From an uncultured Kineothrix sp. (GTDB lineage Bacteria; Bacillota; Clostridia; Lachnospirales; Lachnospiraceae): 64,000 nt of DNA. The position numbers were made by a program, and so were the translations under genes. Location: NCBI GenBank assembly GCA_910588855.1, contig CAJUSR010000006.1:75681-139680 (forward strand), written 5' to 3'. Under the pieces are notes generated by a model. It had not been told where the DNA came from, made no database searches, and worked only from the letters and a program-made list of their open reading frames with translations. Below, in pieces: positions 43,648 to 52,830 of this stretch (the stretch's first letter is position 1; the number at the start of each line of letters is the position of its first letter).

Positions 43648-46347
43648 TTGAAACATCTGCAATTTATTAATACAAACGGTAATTTTATAATGGAGAATCC
43701 AGAAAACACCAGTTATCTGTACTTTCCGCTCGCCTCGGAAACCGGATTGAAAAGCGCCATCACGCCAAATCTTGGCGGCGATGCCAAACTCAATCAGGAC
43801 AGCTTCCTTCTGGAACCCGTCAGTGTTGAAAATCTGCACAACAACCGTTCCGTACGTAATTTCTGGTGCGCGATTGATGACGGCGGCATCTACTCGGCCG
43901 CCGGGACTTCCCCCGCACAGGAAGCCGCCAAGTTTTCCTCAGACCAGGATAAAAGCAGACTGACGGCCGGATTTATGTGGCATATTATGGAAAGAACCTC
44001 ACAAACATTCCAGATTGCCTCTACGGTAACTTCTTTTATTCCTTATAACAATAACGTAGAAGTCATGCATGTGGCTATTCGGAACCAATCGGAAGCATGC
44101 CGGACGATAACCGCTTATTCTGCTATCCCTATCTATGGAAGAAGCGCAGATAACTTGCGGGACCACCGCCATGTCACTTCCCTCCTACACCGCATCGAAG
44201 TAACGGAAAACAGCATACTGGTATGCCCTGCCATGTCCTTTGACGAAAGAGGGCATCAAAGGAACTACCGCACATATTACGTATCGGGATGCACAGGCAG
44301 CGGAGCCGCGCCTGTAAGTTTTTATCCAACCGTTGAGGATTTTATCGGCGAAGGCGGATCCTATACCCATCCCCGTTCCATATACGAACATCGGGAAGGA
44401 TGTCCTGCTTTCCGCCGCTTTGACGGAAAAGAGGCTATGGGCGCTTTCCGCTTTGGAACAATTACCCTTTCTCCCGGCGAAAGCGCAGAATACATTGTTC
44501 TTCTCGGCGCGGAGGATGATCGTGAAAAGATTTTTGACATTTTATCTAAATACGACACCTCCTCCAAGGTACGTATGGAGCTGGAAAAAACAAAAAAATA
44601 TTGGGAGCAGAAAGTAAACGTCGCATTTCATACAGGCAATACGGATTTTGACCATCTGATGAAATGGATCAGCTTCCAGCCGTTTCTGCGCCGCCTGTTC
44701 GGTTGCTCCTTTCTTCCTCATCACGATTACGGGCGCGGAGGCAGGGGCTGGCGCGATCTCTGGCAGGATTGCCTATCCCTGCTTCTGATGGATCCCCAGA
44801 ATGTCGGCGAAATGATTGTCAAAAATTACGGCGGCGTCCGAATCGATGGAACCAATGCTACCATCATCGGAAACGGGGACGGTAATTTCCTTGCGGACAG
44901 AAACGGCATTGCCCGCGTCTGGATGGATCACGCCCTCTGGCCCCTGATGACAACCAAACTCTATATAGACCAGACCGGTGACATTGATATCTTATATAAA
45001 GAAGCTCCCTATTTTAAAGATGCCCAGGCATTGCGCGGCACTGACACCGATACGCTTTGGCACGATGCATATGGCAGCCGGCAGCGGGCAGAAGACGGAT
45101 CTGTCTATGCCGGAAGCATTCTGGAGCACCTCCTGATCCAGCAGCTTACTGCTTTTTACGAAGTTGGAGAGCATAATATCTGCCGTCTCAGAGACGCGGA
45201 CTGGAACGATGCCCTGGATATGGCGGCAGAACGCGGGGAAAGCGTCGCTTTTACCTGTGCATATGCCGGAAACCTGAGGGATCTCGCCTCCATTATACAA
45301 TCGCTGGACCTCCGGCGGCCAGGGCAGTCCGTAGAGCTTCTGGAAGAAATTACAACCCTGTTGGACATGGATGCCTCGGTCTTTGGCGATATAGCCGCCA
45401 AACAGAAGACTCTGGAAAAATATATGAATCAATGCAAACATCATATCAGCGGCAGGCGCATCCGTGTCGCCCTTTCCTCCCTGACTTCCAACCTGATGCA
45501 AAAAGCCGTCTGGCTCACCGATTTTATCCGAAGCCAGGAGTGGATAGAAGGCCCGGACCGGGAGGGCTGGTTCAATAGCTATTACGATAACCACGGCCGC
45601 GCGGTGGACGGCTTCCAACCGGATCACGTGCGCATGATGCTGACCGGCCAGGTCTTCTCCATCATGAGCCATATCGCCGACCAGGAGCAAATTGCCAAAA
45701 TAACCAAAAGCGCCGACCACTATCTTTATTCACCGGAAATTGGAGGCTACCGCTTAAATACCGATTTTCATGAACTGAAATTCGATATGGGACGCATGTT
45801 TGGATTTGCATATGGAGAAAAAGAAAACGGCGCCGTATTCTCCCATATGACCGTCATGTATGCCAACGCACTATACCGCCGGGGATTTGCCGCGGAAGGA
45901 TGGAAGGCTCTGAAAGCTCTTGCGGACGCGGTCCTTCACTTTGAAACCAGCCGGATTTATCCGGGGATCCCCGAATATTTCCGCAGCGACGGACGCGGCA
46001 TGTACCACTATCTAACTGGCGCTGCCAGCTGGTATATGCTTACTATGATCACTGAGGCCTTCGGCGTACGTGGTTCTTCCGGCGATCTGGTACTATATCC
46101 GAAGCTTCTGGCCGGGCAGTTTGACACCGAAGGAACAGCCTCAATCTGCCTTTCCTTCGCCGGCAAAAAACTATGCATTACCTATATCAACAAATCCGGC
46201 CTCGACTATGGTTCCTATACCGTATCCGCCGCTTCCTGCAATGGGGTCAAACTGGATATCCGCGAGCATTCTTATGCCATAATCCCAAAAGAAATGCTCT
46301 CTGCGCTCTCCGACGGAACAAATAAAGTTACCGTGGCTCTTCTATAG
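43648..46347 (+). CDS. GH94 glycoside phosphorylase, long type (oligoglucan/laminaribiose phosphorylase-like)
   Basis: The 899-residue protein of family GH94 carries out reversible phosphorolysis of a beta-glucoside to glucose 1-phosphate. An N-terminal beta-sandwich (about 1-300) precedes the (alpha/alpha)6 barrel, which contains the conserved GGRGWRDLWQDCLSLLLM (about 368-385) and RDADWNDALD, with catalytic Asp near 521. Length and motifs resemble the laminaribiose or 1,2-beta-oligoglucan phosphorylase branch more than cellobiose phosphorylase; the substrate is not determinable by eye. It starts at TTG behind AAAGGAGG (11 bases), since the only other near start (ATG 43640) gives a three-codon ORF. 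It has no signal peptide and is cytoplasmic. It is the first gene of the rightward operon. Confidence 0.85.
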   Translation: MKHLQFINTNGNFIMENPENTSYLYFPLASETGLKSAITPNLGGDAKLNQDSFLLEPVSVENLHNNRSVRNFWCAIDDGGIYSAAGTSPAQEAAKFSSDQDKSRLTAGFMWHIMERTSQTFQIASTVTSFIPYNNNVEVMHVAIRNQSEACRTITAYSAIPIYGRSADNLRDHRHVTSLLHRIEVTENSILVCPAMSFDERGHQRNYRTYYVSGCTGSGAAPVSFYPTVEDFIGEGGSYTHPRSIYEHREGCPAFRRFDGKEAMGAFRFGTITLSPGESAEYIVLLGAEDDREKIFDILSKYDTSSKVRMELEKTKKYWEQKVNVAFHTGNTDFDHLMKWISFQPFLRRLFGCSFLPHHDYGRGGRGWRDLWQDCLSLLLMDPQNVGEMIVKNYGGVRIDGTNATIIGNGDGNFLADRNGIARVWMDHALWPLMTTKLYIDQTGDIDILYKEAPYFKDAQALRGTDTDTLWHDAYGSRQRAEDGSVYAGSILEHLLIQQLTAFYEVGEHNICRLRDADWNDALDMAAERGESVAFTCAYAGNLRDLASIIQSLDLRRPGQSVELLEEITTLLDMDASVFGDIAAKQKTLEKYMNQCKHHISGRRIRVALSSLTSNLMQKAVWLTDFIRSQEWIEGPDREGWFNSYYDNHGRAVDGFQPDHVRMMLTGQVFSIMSHIADQEQIAKITKSADHYLYSPEIGGYRLNTDFHELKFDMGRMFGFAYGEKENGAVFSHMTVMYANALYRRGFAAEGWKALKALADAVLHFETSRIYPGIPEYFRSDGRGMYHYLTGAASWYMLTMITEAFGVRGSSGDLVLYPKLLAGQFDTEGTASICLSFAGKKLCITYINKSGLDYGSYTVSAASCNGVKLDIREHSYAIIPKEMLSALSDGTNKVTVALL

Positions 46348-46380
46348 ATTTACTAAATAAAAAAGGACAGGTATGACAAT

Positions 46381-48792
46381 ATGAAATATGGATATTTTGA
46401 TGATAAAAATCGGGAGTATGTAATTGAACGGCCGGACACCCCGGCTCCCTGGGTAAATTACCTTGGTTCGCCGGAATACGGGGCGATTATTTCCAACAAT
46501 GCCGGCGGCTATAGTTTTGCCCAGTCCGGCGCAAATGGACGGATATTGCGCTATGTATTCAATCATTTCGACCAGCCGGGACGCTATATATATATTCGGG
46601 ATAACGATTCCGGAGACTACTGGTCTGCTTCCTGGCAGCCCGTTGGGAAAAATCTGGAACTCTATAAGAGCGAATGCCGCCACGGCATAGGATATACCAA
46701 AATGACAGCTGAATATGACGGGATTTCCTCCGAAGCGCTTTATTATGTTCCCTTCGGACAATCCCACGAAGTATGGTCGCTCACCGTCAGCAATCATTCC
46801 CGGAAAACGCGGAATCTTACTCTGACCGGATACGCGGAATTTACCAATCACAGCAACTATGAACAGGATCAGGTCAATCTCCAATACTCGCTGTTCATTA
46901 CCCGGACGCTCTTTTCCCAAAACCGCATTATGCAGGAAATTCATGGAAACCTGGACGCGCTTCCCTCCGACCGGCAAGTGGACAGGAAAAATGTAACCGA
47001 ACGTTTCTTCGGCCTCGCCGGTGCCGAAACGGATTCCTATTGTGGAGACAAATCCTCCTTTCTCGGCAAATACCGCGGATATGGCAATCCGCTGGGCGTA
47101 GAAGTCGGAAATCTTGGCAATATCACCAGCTATAATGAAAATTCCTGCGGAGCCCTCTCCTGCCGCATTACATTGCTGCCAGGAGAAACAAAGACAGTCG
47201 CTTTTCTTCTTGGCATGAAGCCCTCAGAGCAGGCGCATTCCATAATATGTTCCTATGAAAATACGGACCAAAGGATACGCAAGGAACTGGAAATGCTGAA
47301 AGAAGACTGGAGCCAAAAACTGGAGAATCTATCGGTCAGCACCCCCAGCCAGGAATTTAACACCATGCTAAACACATGGAATGCTTACAATTGTTTCATG
47401 ACCTTTATCTGGTCGCGGGCCGCCTCCTTCATCTATTGCGGGCTCCGCAACGGTTATGGCTACCGAGATACTGTCCAGGATATCCAGGGCATCATCCATC
47501 TGGCCCCCGAAATGGCATTGGAAAAGATTCGTTTTATGCTTTCGGCACAGGTTGACAATGGCGGCGGGCTTCCACTGGTAAAATTTACCCATAATCCCGG
47601 TCATGAAGATACGCCTGAAGATGCTTCTTATGTTCAGGAAACCGGGCATCCGGCCTACCGAGCCGACGACGCGCTCTGGCTGTTCCCTACCGTTTATAAA
47701 TACATCGCAGAAACAGGAAATACGGCATTCCTTGACGAAGTAATTCCATTTGCAAACAAAGGGGAAGGCAGCGTTTACGAGCATCTCAAGAGAGCCGTGC
47801 AATTTTCTTTTGACCATCTTGGAAGCCACGGAATGCCAGCCGGGCTATATGCCGATTGGAATGACTGCCTCCGCCTTGGCGCAGGAGGCGAATCCTCCTT
47901 CGTTGCTATGCAGTTTTATTACTCTATGATTATTTTAAAGCGTTTTTCCGATTATAAGGGTGATACGGATTACACCCGCTACCTGGACGAAAAGCTTTTA
48001 GAAACCGGCGCCCTTATTCAGAAGCTATGCTGGGACAAAGACCGCTTTATCCGGGGGTATACAGAAGCCGGGGACAAGATCGGCGCAGCGTCGGATCCGG
48101 AAGCCAATATGTGGCTGAACCCGCAAAGCTGGGCGGTAATCAGCGGGCTTGCCTCCAAAGAACAGTCGGATGCCGCATTAAATAACGTATACCAATATTT
48201 GAATACGCCGTATGGGGCCATTTTGATGGATCCGCCTTATCATGCCCATGCCTTTGAGGGTGCGCTGGCGGTAATTTATAACCAGGGAACAAAAGAAAAC
48301 GCGGGTATCTTTTCCCAGTCCCAAGGATGGCTTATCCTGGCGGAAGCGCTGTGCGGGCATGGAGAAAGGGCTTTTACCTATTTTATGGAAAACGCCCCTG
48401 CCGCCCAGAATGACAGGGCGGATATCCGTCGTCTGGAACCTTACTGTTATGGGCAATTCACTGAGGGAAAAGCCAGCGAACACTTCGGCCGTTCCCACGT
48501 CCACTGGCTAACCGGCACCGCCTCCACCGTTATGGTCGGATGCGTGGAAGGAATCCTCGGTCTCCGCCCTGATCTGCAGGGACTCCGCCTGGCTCCATCC
48601 ATCCCAAAAAGCTGGAAAAAATTTGAAATTCATAAGAAGTTCCGGGGAAAACAGCTCCACATCCTGGTAGAAAATCCAAACCAAAAAGAATCCGGCTTCA
48701 CGAAGCTTATCCTGAACGGTACGGAACTTTTCGACAATTACATTCCTGCAGAACTTCTGCACGAAGACAATGAAATTAAACTTATACTCTGA
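46381..48792 (+). CDS. GH94 disaccharide phosphorylase (chitobiose/cellobiose phosphorylase-like)
   Basis: The 803-residue GH94 enzyme has the family start MKYGYFDDKNREYVIERPDT and the NAGGYSF loop. The barrel motif is GYGYRDTVQDIQG (about 358), and the catalytic Asp is in YADWNDCLRLG (about 495). C-terminal HWLTGTAST and the beta-sheet tail are as in cellobiose and N,N'-diacetylchitobiose phosphorylases. The N-terminal 80 residues look closer to the chitobiose enzyme, and length (about 800) fits. Acceptor specificity is uncertain. It follows the long GH94 by 33 bp; both probably act on the sugar imported by the ABC system, releasing glucose 1-phosphate. Confidence 0.88.
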   Translation: MKYGYFDDKNREYVIERPDTPAPWVNYLGSPEYGAIISNNAGGYSFAQSGANGRILRYVFNHFDQPGRYIYIRDNDSGDYWSASWQPVGKNLELYKSECRHGIGYTKMTAEYDGISSEALYYVPFGQSHEVWSLTVSNHSRKTRNLTLTGYAEFTNHSNYEQDQVNLQYSLFITRTLFSQNRIMQEIHGNLDALPSDRQVDRKNVTERFFGLAGAETDSYCGDKSSFLGKYRGYGNPLGVEVGNLGNITSYNENSCGALSCRITLLPGETKTVAFLLGMKPSEQAHSIICSYENTDQRIRKELEMLKEDWSQKLENLSVSTPSQEFNTMLNTWNAYNCFMTFIWSRAASFIYCGLRNGYGYRDTVQDIQGIIHLAPEMALEKIRFMLSAQVDNGGGLPLVKFTHNPGHEDTPEDASYVQETGHPAYRADDALWLFPTVYKYIAETGNTAFLDEVIPFANKGEGSVYEHLKRAVQFSFDHLGSHGMPAGLYADWNDCLRLGAGGESSFVAMQFYYSMIILKRFSDYKGDTDYTRYLDEKLLETGALIQKLCWDKDRFIRGYTEAGDKIGAASDPEANMWLNPQSWAVISGLASKEQSDAALNNVYQYLNTPYGAILMDPPYHAHAFEGALAVIYNQGTKENAGIFSQSQGWLILAEALCGHGERAFTYFMENAPAAQNDRADIRRLEPYCYGQFTEGKASEHFGRSHVHWLTGTASTVMVGCVEGILGLRPDLQGLRLAPSIPKSWKKFEIHKKFRGKQLHILVENPNQKESGFTKLILNGTELFDNYIPAELLHEDNEIKLIL

Positions 48793-48892
48793 CCGCCAAA
48801 CAACGGATTCCAGGCTTTGTCAGCCATCCTTATGTTCGGCAAATGCTGCTACATTCCGTAAGTCAGCTTATTACAACAGAAATTGCTACAAA

Positions 48893-48922
48893 AGGAGCTG
48901 CCACTTTCATGTGGCGGCTCCT
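48893..48922. terminator. Hairpin spanning the AraC gene stop
   Basis: AGGAGCTGCCAC and GTGGCGGCTCCT pair with one mismatch around loop TTTCAT, which contains the AraC gene's stop codon. Leftward the stem is followed by TTTTGTAGC, rightward by GTATCGTTTCC. It separates the convergent GH94 and AraC genes. Confidence 0.6.
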
Positions 48923-49692
48923 GTATCGTTTCCATTATCCGGTATCCCCGTATTCCATTGTACCATATAATTTTCATCCCTGTATTTTTTCGGCGTTACT
49001 CCCACCGTTTCCCTGAATTGCTGTATAAAATGGCTCTGGGATGAGAAGGATAATCTGTTTGCAATCTCAATCATGGAATAATCGCTGAACCGCAGAAGGT
49101 TTTTGGCTATCGCAATCTTCTGCTCACGGATATATTCACTTACAGATACGCCCGTCTCCTTCTTAAATAAACGGGACAAATAGCTGGCAGACACACCAAA
49201 CTCATCCGCCAGATCCTCGATGGTGATTCTGTCTTTAATATGGGAGTATATATATTCCTTACATGCATTAATATGTCTGGAATTTGTATCTTTCCTGAGG
49301 TATCTGTTCATTTTCTCTGTATAATCCAATACCATTTTATCATGCAGCTTCCGCACTCCCTGTACTGTATGAATATCATCCAGTTTCTGAATATAAAAAT
49401 CACTCAGCCGAAACGCCTGTTCCAGCTCCATGCCGTTCTGTCTGCATAAGCGAGTCACCATTGCCGTTGTAATAACGAAATGATACTTCAGATTTACTAC
49501 CGGGTCTTTCGACAAAATCCCTACGCCATCGCTCTCTACAAACCTCCCCATTTCGCAGTTTTCCCTTACTGCCCTCACATCTCCTCCGGCTACCGCATGA
49601 TAAAACAAAAATTCTTCCGACGGCTGCCTGTGTTCCATTTCATCTATATCGTCTCCGGACTCAAAAAGAAGCCATTCATTCCCATAACTCAT
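48907..49692 (-). CDS. AraC family transcriptional regulator
   Basis: The 261-residue regulator has an N-terminal helical effector region (about 1-150) and a C-terminal AraC DNA-binding domain (about 158-250) with two helix-turn-helices: ITIEDLADEFGVSASYLSRL and MIEIANRLSFSSQSHFIQQF, then GVTPKKYR. A frame starts at 49710, but GGAGGTG there serves as ribosome site for the ATG at 49692. It sits at the far end of the GH94 operon, facing it, and is the best candidate regulator for the 20-bp inverted sites at 43.5 kb. The 49693-49886 gap shows nothing clear. Confidence 0.88.
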   Translation of the reverse strand: MSYGNEWLLFESGDDIDEMEHRQPSEEFLFYHAVAGGDVRAVRENCEMGRFVESDGVGILSKDPVVNLKYHFVITTAMVTRLCRQNGMELEQAFRLSDFYIQKLDDIHTVQGVRKLHDKMVLDYTEKMNRYLRKDTNSRHINACKEYIYSHIKDRITIEDLADEFGVSASYLSRLFKKETGVSVSEYIREQKIAIAKNLLRFSDYSMIEIANRLSFSSQSHFIQQFRETVGVTPKKYRDENYMVQWNTGIPDNGNDTGAAT

Positions 49693-49886
49693 ATATGCCA
49701 GCACCTCCACATAATCTACAGGTAGTTTTTAAAGGAAAACCTCTGATTGTTCTTCGTATACTTTCAGGGGATCCACTTTCGCCGCGACGGGTTCTTTCTT
49801 CCTATGCCTGATGCCATTATGTCATATGCTGTTCTTAATTACAAGATGTATTTCATCCGCCTTATCTTTAAAAACATTCTTAGCCC

Positions 49887-50723
49887 TTATTCTAAAACCC
49901 CCATCCGTTTCATCTCATAATATATGCCGTCGTCCTCCACATTCCCGCAGACGATATCCGCCATTTCCTTCAGCTCGTCGCAGGCGTTCCCCATCGCTAT
50001 ACTGATATGGGCATACTTCATCATCCCATAATCATTCATGCTGTCGCCGAAGGCGACGGTATCTTCTGCATCTGCCCCGAAATAACGGCATATTATATCC
50101 ATCCCCTTGCCCTTATCTATTCCCTTTCTTATAATTTCCCCATTAAAGCAAGAGACGCTTCCCTTATAGACATGTACGGCATATTCAAATCTATCCCCGA
50201 GATAAGGCTTCGTTTTCTCAATCGCTTCCAAAGTCGTACTGGTAAAACATATTTTATATGCCCCTTTTTTAGGATATTGGTCATACGTCTGAATCCCAAT
50301 CCCTTTTTCAATCTCTTTTTGCATACGAATCAATTCCGAATTACTTTCATCCGGCTTTGCAGCTTTTAAAAGCGCCTCCATCTGCGGGTCGGTATAAATC
50401 CCCTCCGGGCCTTCAATCCTACAATAAATATCATGCTCATGAAACACGGAAAGGCATTCCTGAACCGTTTCTTCCGGGAGAAGACTGTCAAACAACACTT
50501 TCCCTTCCACCTCTACATGCCCTCCGGCACTGGATATTATTCCATCAAACCCAATATCCAAAATATCCCTTCCGATAATTGGCATATTCCTTCCTGTACA
50601 CAAGAAAACCTTATGCCCATTCTCCCTCGCTTCCCGTACCGCCTTCACGGCAAGGGCAGAAGGCGCCGACATGGCAGAAATCAATGTTCCATCAATATCT
50701 AAAAAAATCAGTTTCCTATCCAT
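49887..50723 (-). CDS. Cof-type HAD-IIB family phosphatase
   Basis: This HAD hydrolase of about 278 residues has motif I LIFLDIDGTL (nucleophile Asp about 9), motif II LCTGRN, Lys in the RKGIDKGKGMDIICRYF segment, and motif IV VAFGDSMNDYGMMK. The C2 cap type is that of Cof proteins acting on sugar phosphates or cofactors. The first in-frame ATG is at 50744, three bases after the PTS stop; I prefer 50723 because the family starts just before motif I, but neither has a strong ribosome site. It is co-transcribed with the upstream PTS gene, so it may act on the sugar phosphate produced there. Confidence 0.88.
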   Translation of the reverse strand: MDRKLIFLDIDGTLISAMSAPSALAVKAVREARENGHKVFLCTGRNMPIIGRDILDIGFDGIISSAGGHVEVEGKVLFDSLLPEETVQECLSVFHEHDIYCRIEGPEGIYTDPQMEALLKAAKPDESNSELIRMQKEIEKGIGIQTYDQYPKKGAYKICFTSTTLEAIEKTKPYLGDRFEYAVHVYKGSVSCFNGEIIRKGIDKGKGMDIICRYFGADAEDTVAFGDSMNDYGMMKYAHISIAMGNACDELKEMADIVCGNVEDDGIYYEMKRMGVLE

Positions 50724-50747
50724 ACCAGTTCTTATGCCTTTCATTTC

Positions 50748-52706
50748 TTATTTTTTACAAACGGCAACAATCCCCGTATCCACCCCAATATCACATGGCG
50801 CTGTTTTTTCCAATGTCCTTCCCTGTGGCAAATCCGTAAATATCATGGGAATAACCGTATCATAACCTGCTTTTTCGATTTTCTCTTTCTCAAATTCTAT
50901 CATAAGCTGACCCTTTTTTACAATATCCCCATCTTTTACATGAACCGTAAAAAATTCCCCTTTCAAATTTACTGTATCCACTCCGATATGAATCAATAAC
51001 TCCGTTCCGCAACTGCTTTGGAAGCAAATCGCATGTTTTGTATCAAATACACTGAGAATTACGCCATCCGCCGGCGCATAGACTTTTCCTTCTGCCGGAA
51101 GGACTGCTGTTCCGTCTCCTAACACTTTATTTGCAAAAGTTTCATCTTTTACGTCTTCCATAGCAATCAACTGCCCTTTCGCATATCCGTAGAACTCCTC
51201 TTTCTCCGGAACTTCCGCTGCTATCCGGTTTTCCTCTGTTTCCTCCATTTGCAACTTTTCCTGTAATTTATTGTTACCCGCACCGGAACTATCTTCCTGT
51301 GGTTTATCCATAAACCTGCCTAACAGTAAAGTCATAAGGAAACCGCCCGTTATCGCTACACCATGCGCAATAATATAATTGACATATCCGTTACCCACCG
51401 GGTCGGCAAGGGCAATCCCGGGAACTACCGTAGTGCCGAAGCCAACAGCCGCCAAATTAGTAAGATACACTACTACACCGCCTAAAGCGCCTCCGATACA
51501 GCCACCGATAATTGGGAAACGATACCTTAAATTAATACCAAACAGCGCCGGTTCCGTAATGCCAAATAATACAGACACAAAACTCGGGATACACAATTCC
51601 CTGATTTTAGTATTTTTCTTGTGGAGAAACAAATATCCCAGTACAGCGCCTCCTTGGGCAATAATTGCTACTGACATCAAGGGATTTAAGAAGTTCCTTC
51701 CCGTATCAGCCAGAAGCTGAGCCTCAATAGCTCCAAAGATATGGTGCAGACCGGTAATTACCACCAACTGCTGCAGGCCGGAGAATACACTGTAACCAAA
51801 TACTCCCAGATTCTGTGTCATCCAGACAAGAGCATTTGTAATCCCAGATGAAAGACCTCTTCCAACCGGTCCAATCACCGTAAACAAAAGCAATGCGCCA
51901 ACCAGAGTTGTAAGCAATGGCGATAAAAGCAGACGGATTACTTCCGGCACCTTTTTTTCAAAAAACTGATCCAGTTTCGCCGTAACAAACCCCATCAATA
52001 GAGCTACTATAATACCACCCTGAAAACCTACAAGCTCTACCCCAAGACCAAATATATGTAAAGTTGTGACCTCTACTGTCCCCTGTGCCGCAGCATAAGC
52101 ATCCGCAAGGCTGTTGCTCAACATAATGCATCCCATCACGATGCCCAGAATGGGCCTTCCGCCAAATCTTTTGCATGCGCTGTATGCCACCGCAAGAGGC
52201 AAAAACCCGAAAATCGCACCGGAAGCAATATTAATCAATGTATTAATCCCGTATAAAGTATCATTCCCGCGGACAAACTCCATATTCCCCAAAACACCGG
52301 AAAGGCCGGTAAGAAGCGCCGCTGCAAGAATCCCCGGCATGATATCCACAAAAACATCCGACAATGCCTTAATCACTCTTTGCAAAGGATTCATTTTCTT
52401 GTTTGCCTCTGTTTTCAAATCGCTCAAACTCATATTTTTCATATTGTTGTTTTCCGCAAACACCGCATAAACATCGTTCACCAGTCCGGCCCCAAAAATA
52501 ATCTGCACCTGATCCCCTGCGACAAATACACCCTTTGCAAGGTCAACATCCTCTATCGCTTTTAAATCCGCCAAATCATTGTCCTTTAAAACAATCCTCA
52601 GCCGTGTGGCGCAATGCGCCACCCCTTGAATATTTTCCCTGCCGCCAACTAACTTTGTAAGCTCTTCGGAAATTTTATCATACCTCAGCCGCTTATTAGC
52701 ATCCAT
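50748..52706 (-). CDS. PTS EIIBCA permease, sucrose/beta-glucoside type
   Basis: The 652-residue protein takes up and phosphorylates a sugar in one step. Order: IIB (about 8-90, phospho-Cys in GVAHCATRLRIVL), a IIC membrane domain of about ten helices (115-470, including GGRPILGIVMGCIMLSNSLA), a linker, and IIA (about 500-650, active His in ELLIHIGVDTVNLKG). The IIC domain looks closest to sucrose-type permeases, but there is no sucrose-6-phosphate hydrolase beside it. Its partner gene is a HAD phosphatase, and a divergent AraC gene probably controls it. The start follows AAGGAGGAG. Confidence 0.88.
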   Translation of the reverse strand: MDANKRLRYDKISEELTKLVGGRENIQGVAHCATRLRIVLKDNDLADLKAIEDVDLAKGVFVAGDQVQIIFGAGLVNDVYAVFAENNNMKNMSLSDLKTEANKKMNPLQRVIKALSDVFVDIMPGILAAALLTGLSGVLGNMEFVRGNDTLYGINTLINIASGAIFGFLPLAVAYSACKRFGGRPILGIVMGCIMLSNSLADAYAAAQGTVEVTTLHIFGLGVELVGFQGGIIVALLMGFVTAKLDQFFEKKVPEVIRLLLSPLLTTLVGALLLFTVIGPVGRGLSSGITNALVWMTQNLGVFGYSVFSGLQQLVVITGLHHIFGAIEAQLLADTGRNFLNPLMSVAIIAQGGAVLGYLFLHKKNTKIRELCIPSFVSVLFGITEPALFGINLRYRFPIIGGCIGGALGGVVVYLTNLAAVGFGTTVVPGIALADPVGNGYVNYIIAHGVAITGGFLMTLLLGRFMDKPQEDSSGAGNNKLQEKLQMEETEENRIAAEVPEKEEFYGYAKGQLIAMEDVKDETFANKVLGDGTAVLPAEGKVYAPADGVILSVFDTKHAICFQSSCGTELLIHIGVDTVNLKGEFFTVHVKDGDIVKKGQLMIEFEKEKIEKAGYDTVIPMIFTDLPQGRTLEKTAPCDIGVDTGIVAVCKK

Positions 52707-52750
52707 TTTATTCTCCTCCTTTTCCTGTGCTTTTTCCTCTTGTAATTCTT

Positions 52751-52813
52751 ATTATAGGCATTTATAATAGTTTTTATATGGAAATATGTGACCTCACTAT
52801 TGGCTTTTGTGAC
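52751..52813. promoter_or_regulatory. PTS promoter with AraC-type direct repeats
   Basis: Leftward, a TATAAT (52756-52751) lies 45 bp before the PTS start with a weak -35 position (52779-52774). Two direct TGTGAC hexamers at 52787-52792 and 52808-52813 are exactly 21 bp apart (two helical turns), just upstream of the -35. This is the usual arrangement for an AraC-family activator, encoded by the divergent gene. Confidence 0.5.
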
Positions 52814-52830
52814 GAAATGGAGATGACGGG

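Noticed and set aside
43459-43839. A 126-codon minus-strand ORF across the divergent regulatory region
   Set aside because: It overlaps the start of the GH94 gene and the 20-bp operators, has no ribosome site and no recognisable protein features.
46381-48792. Cellobionic acid phosphorylase assignment
   Set aside because: The N-terminal loop and NAGGYSF segment resemble chitobiose and cellobiose phosphorylases instead; I kept only the family.
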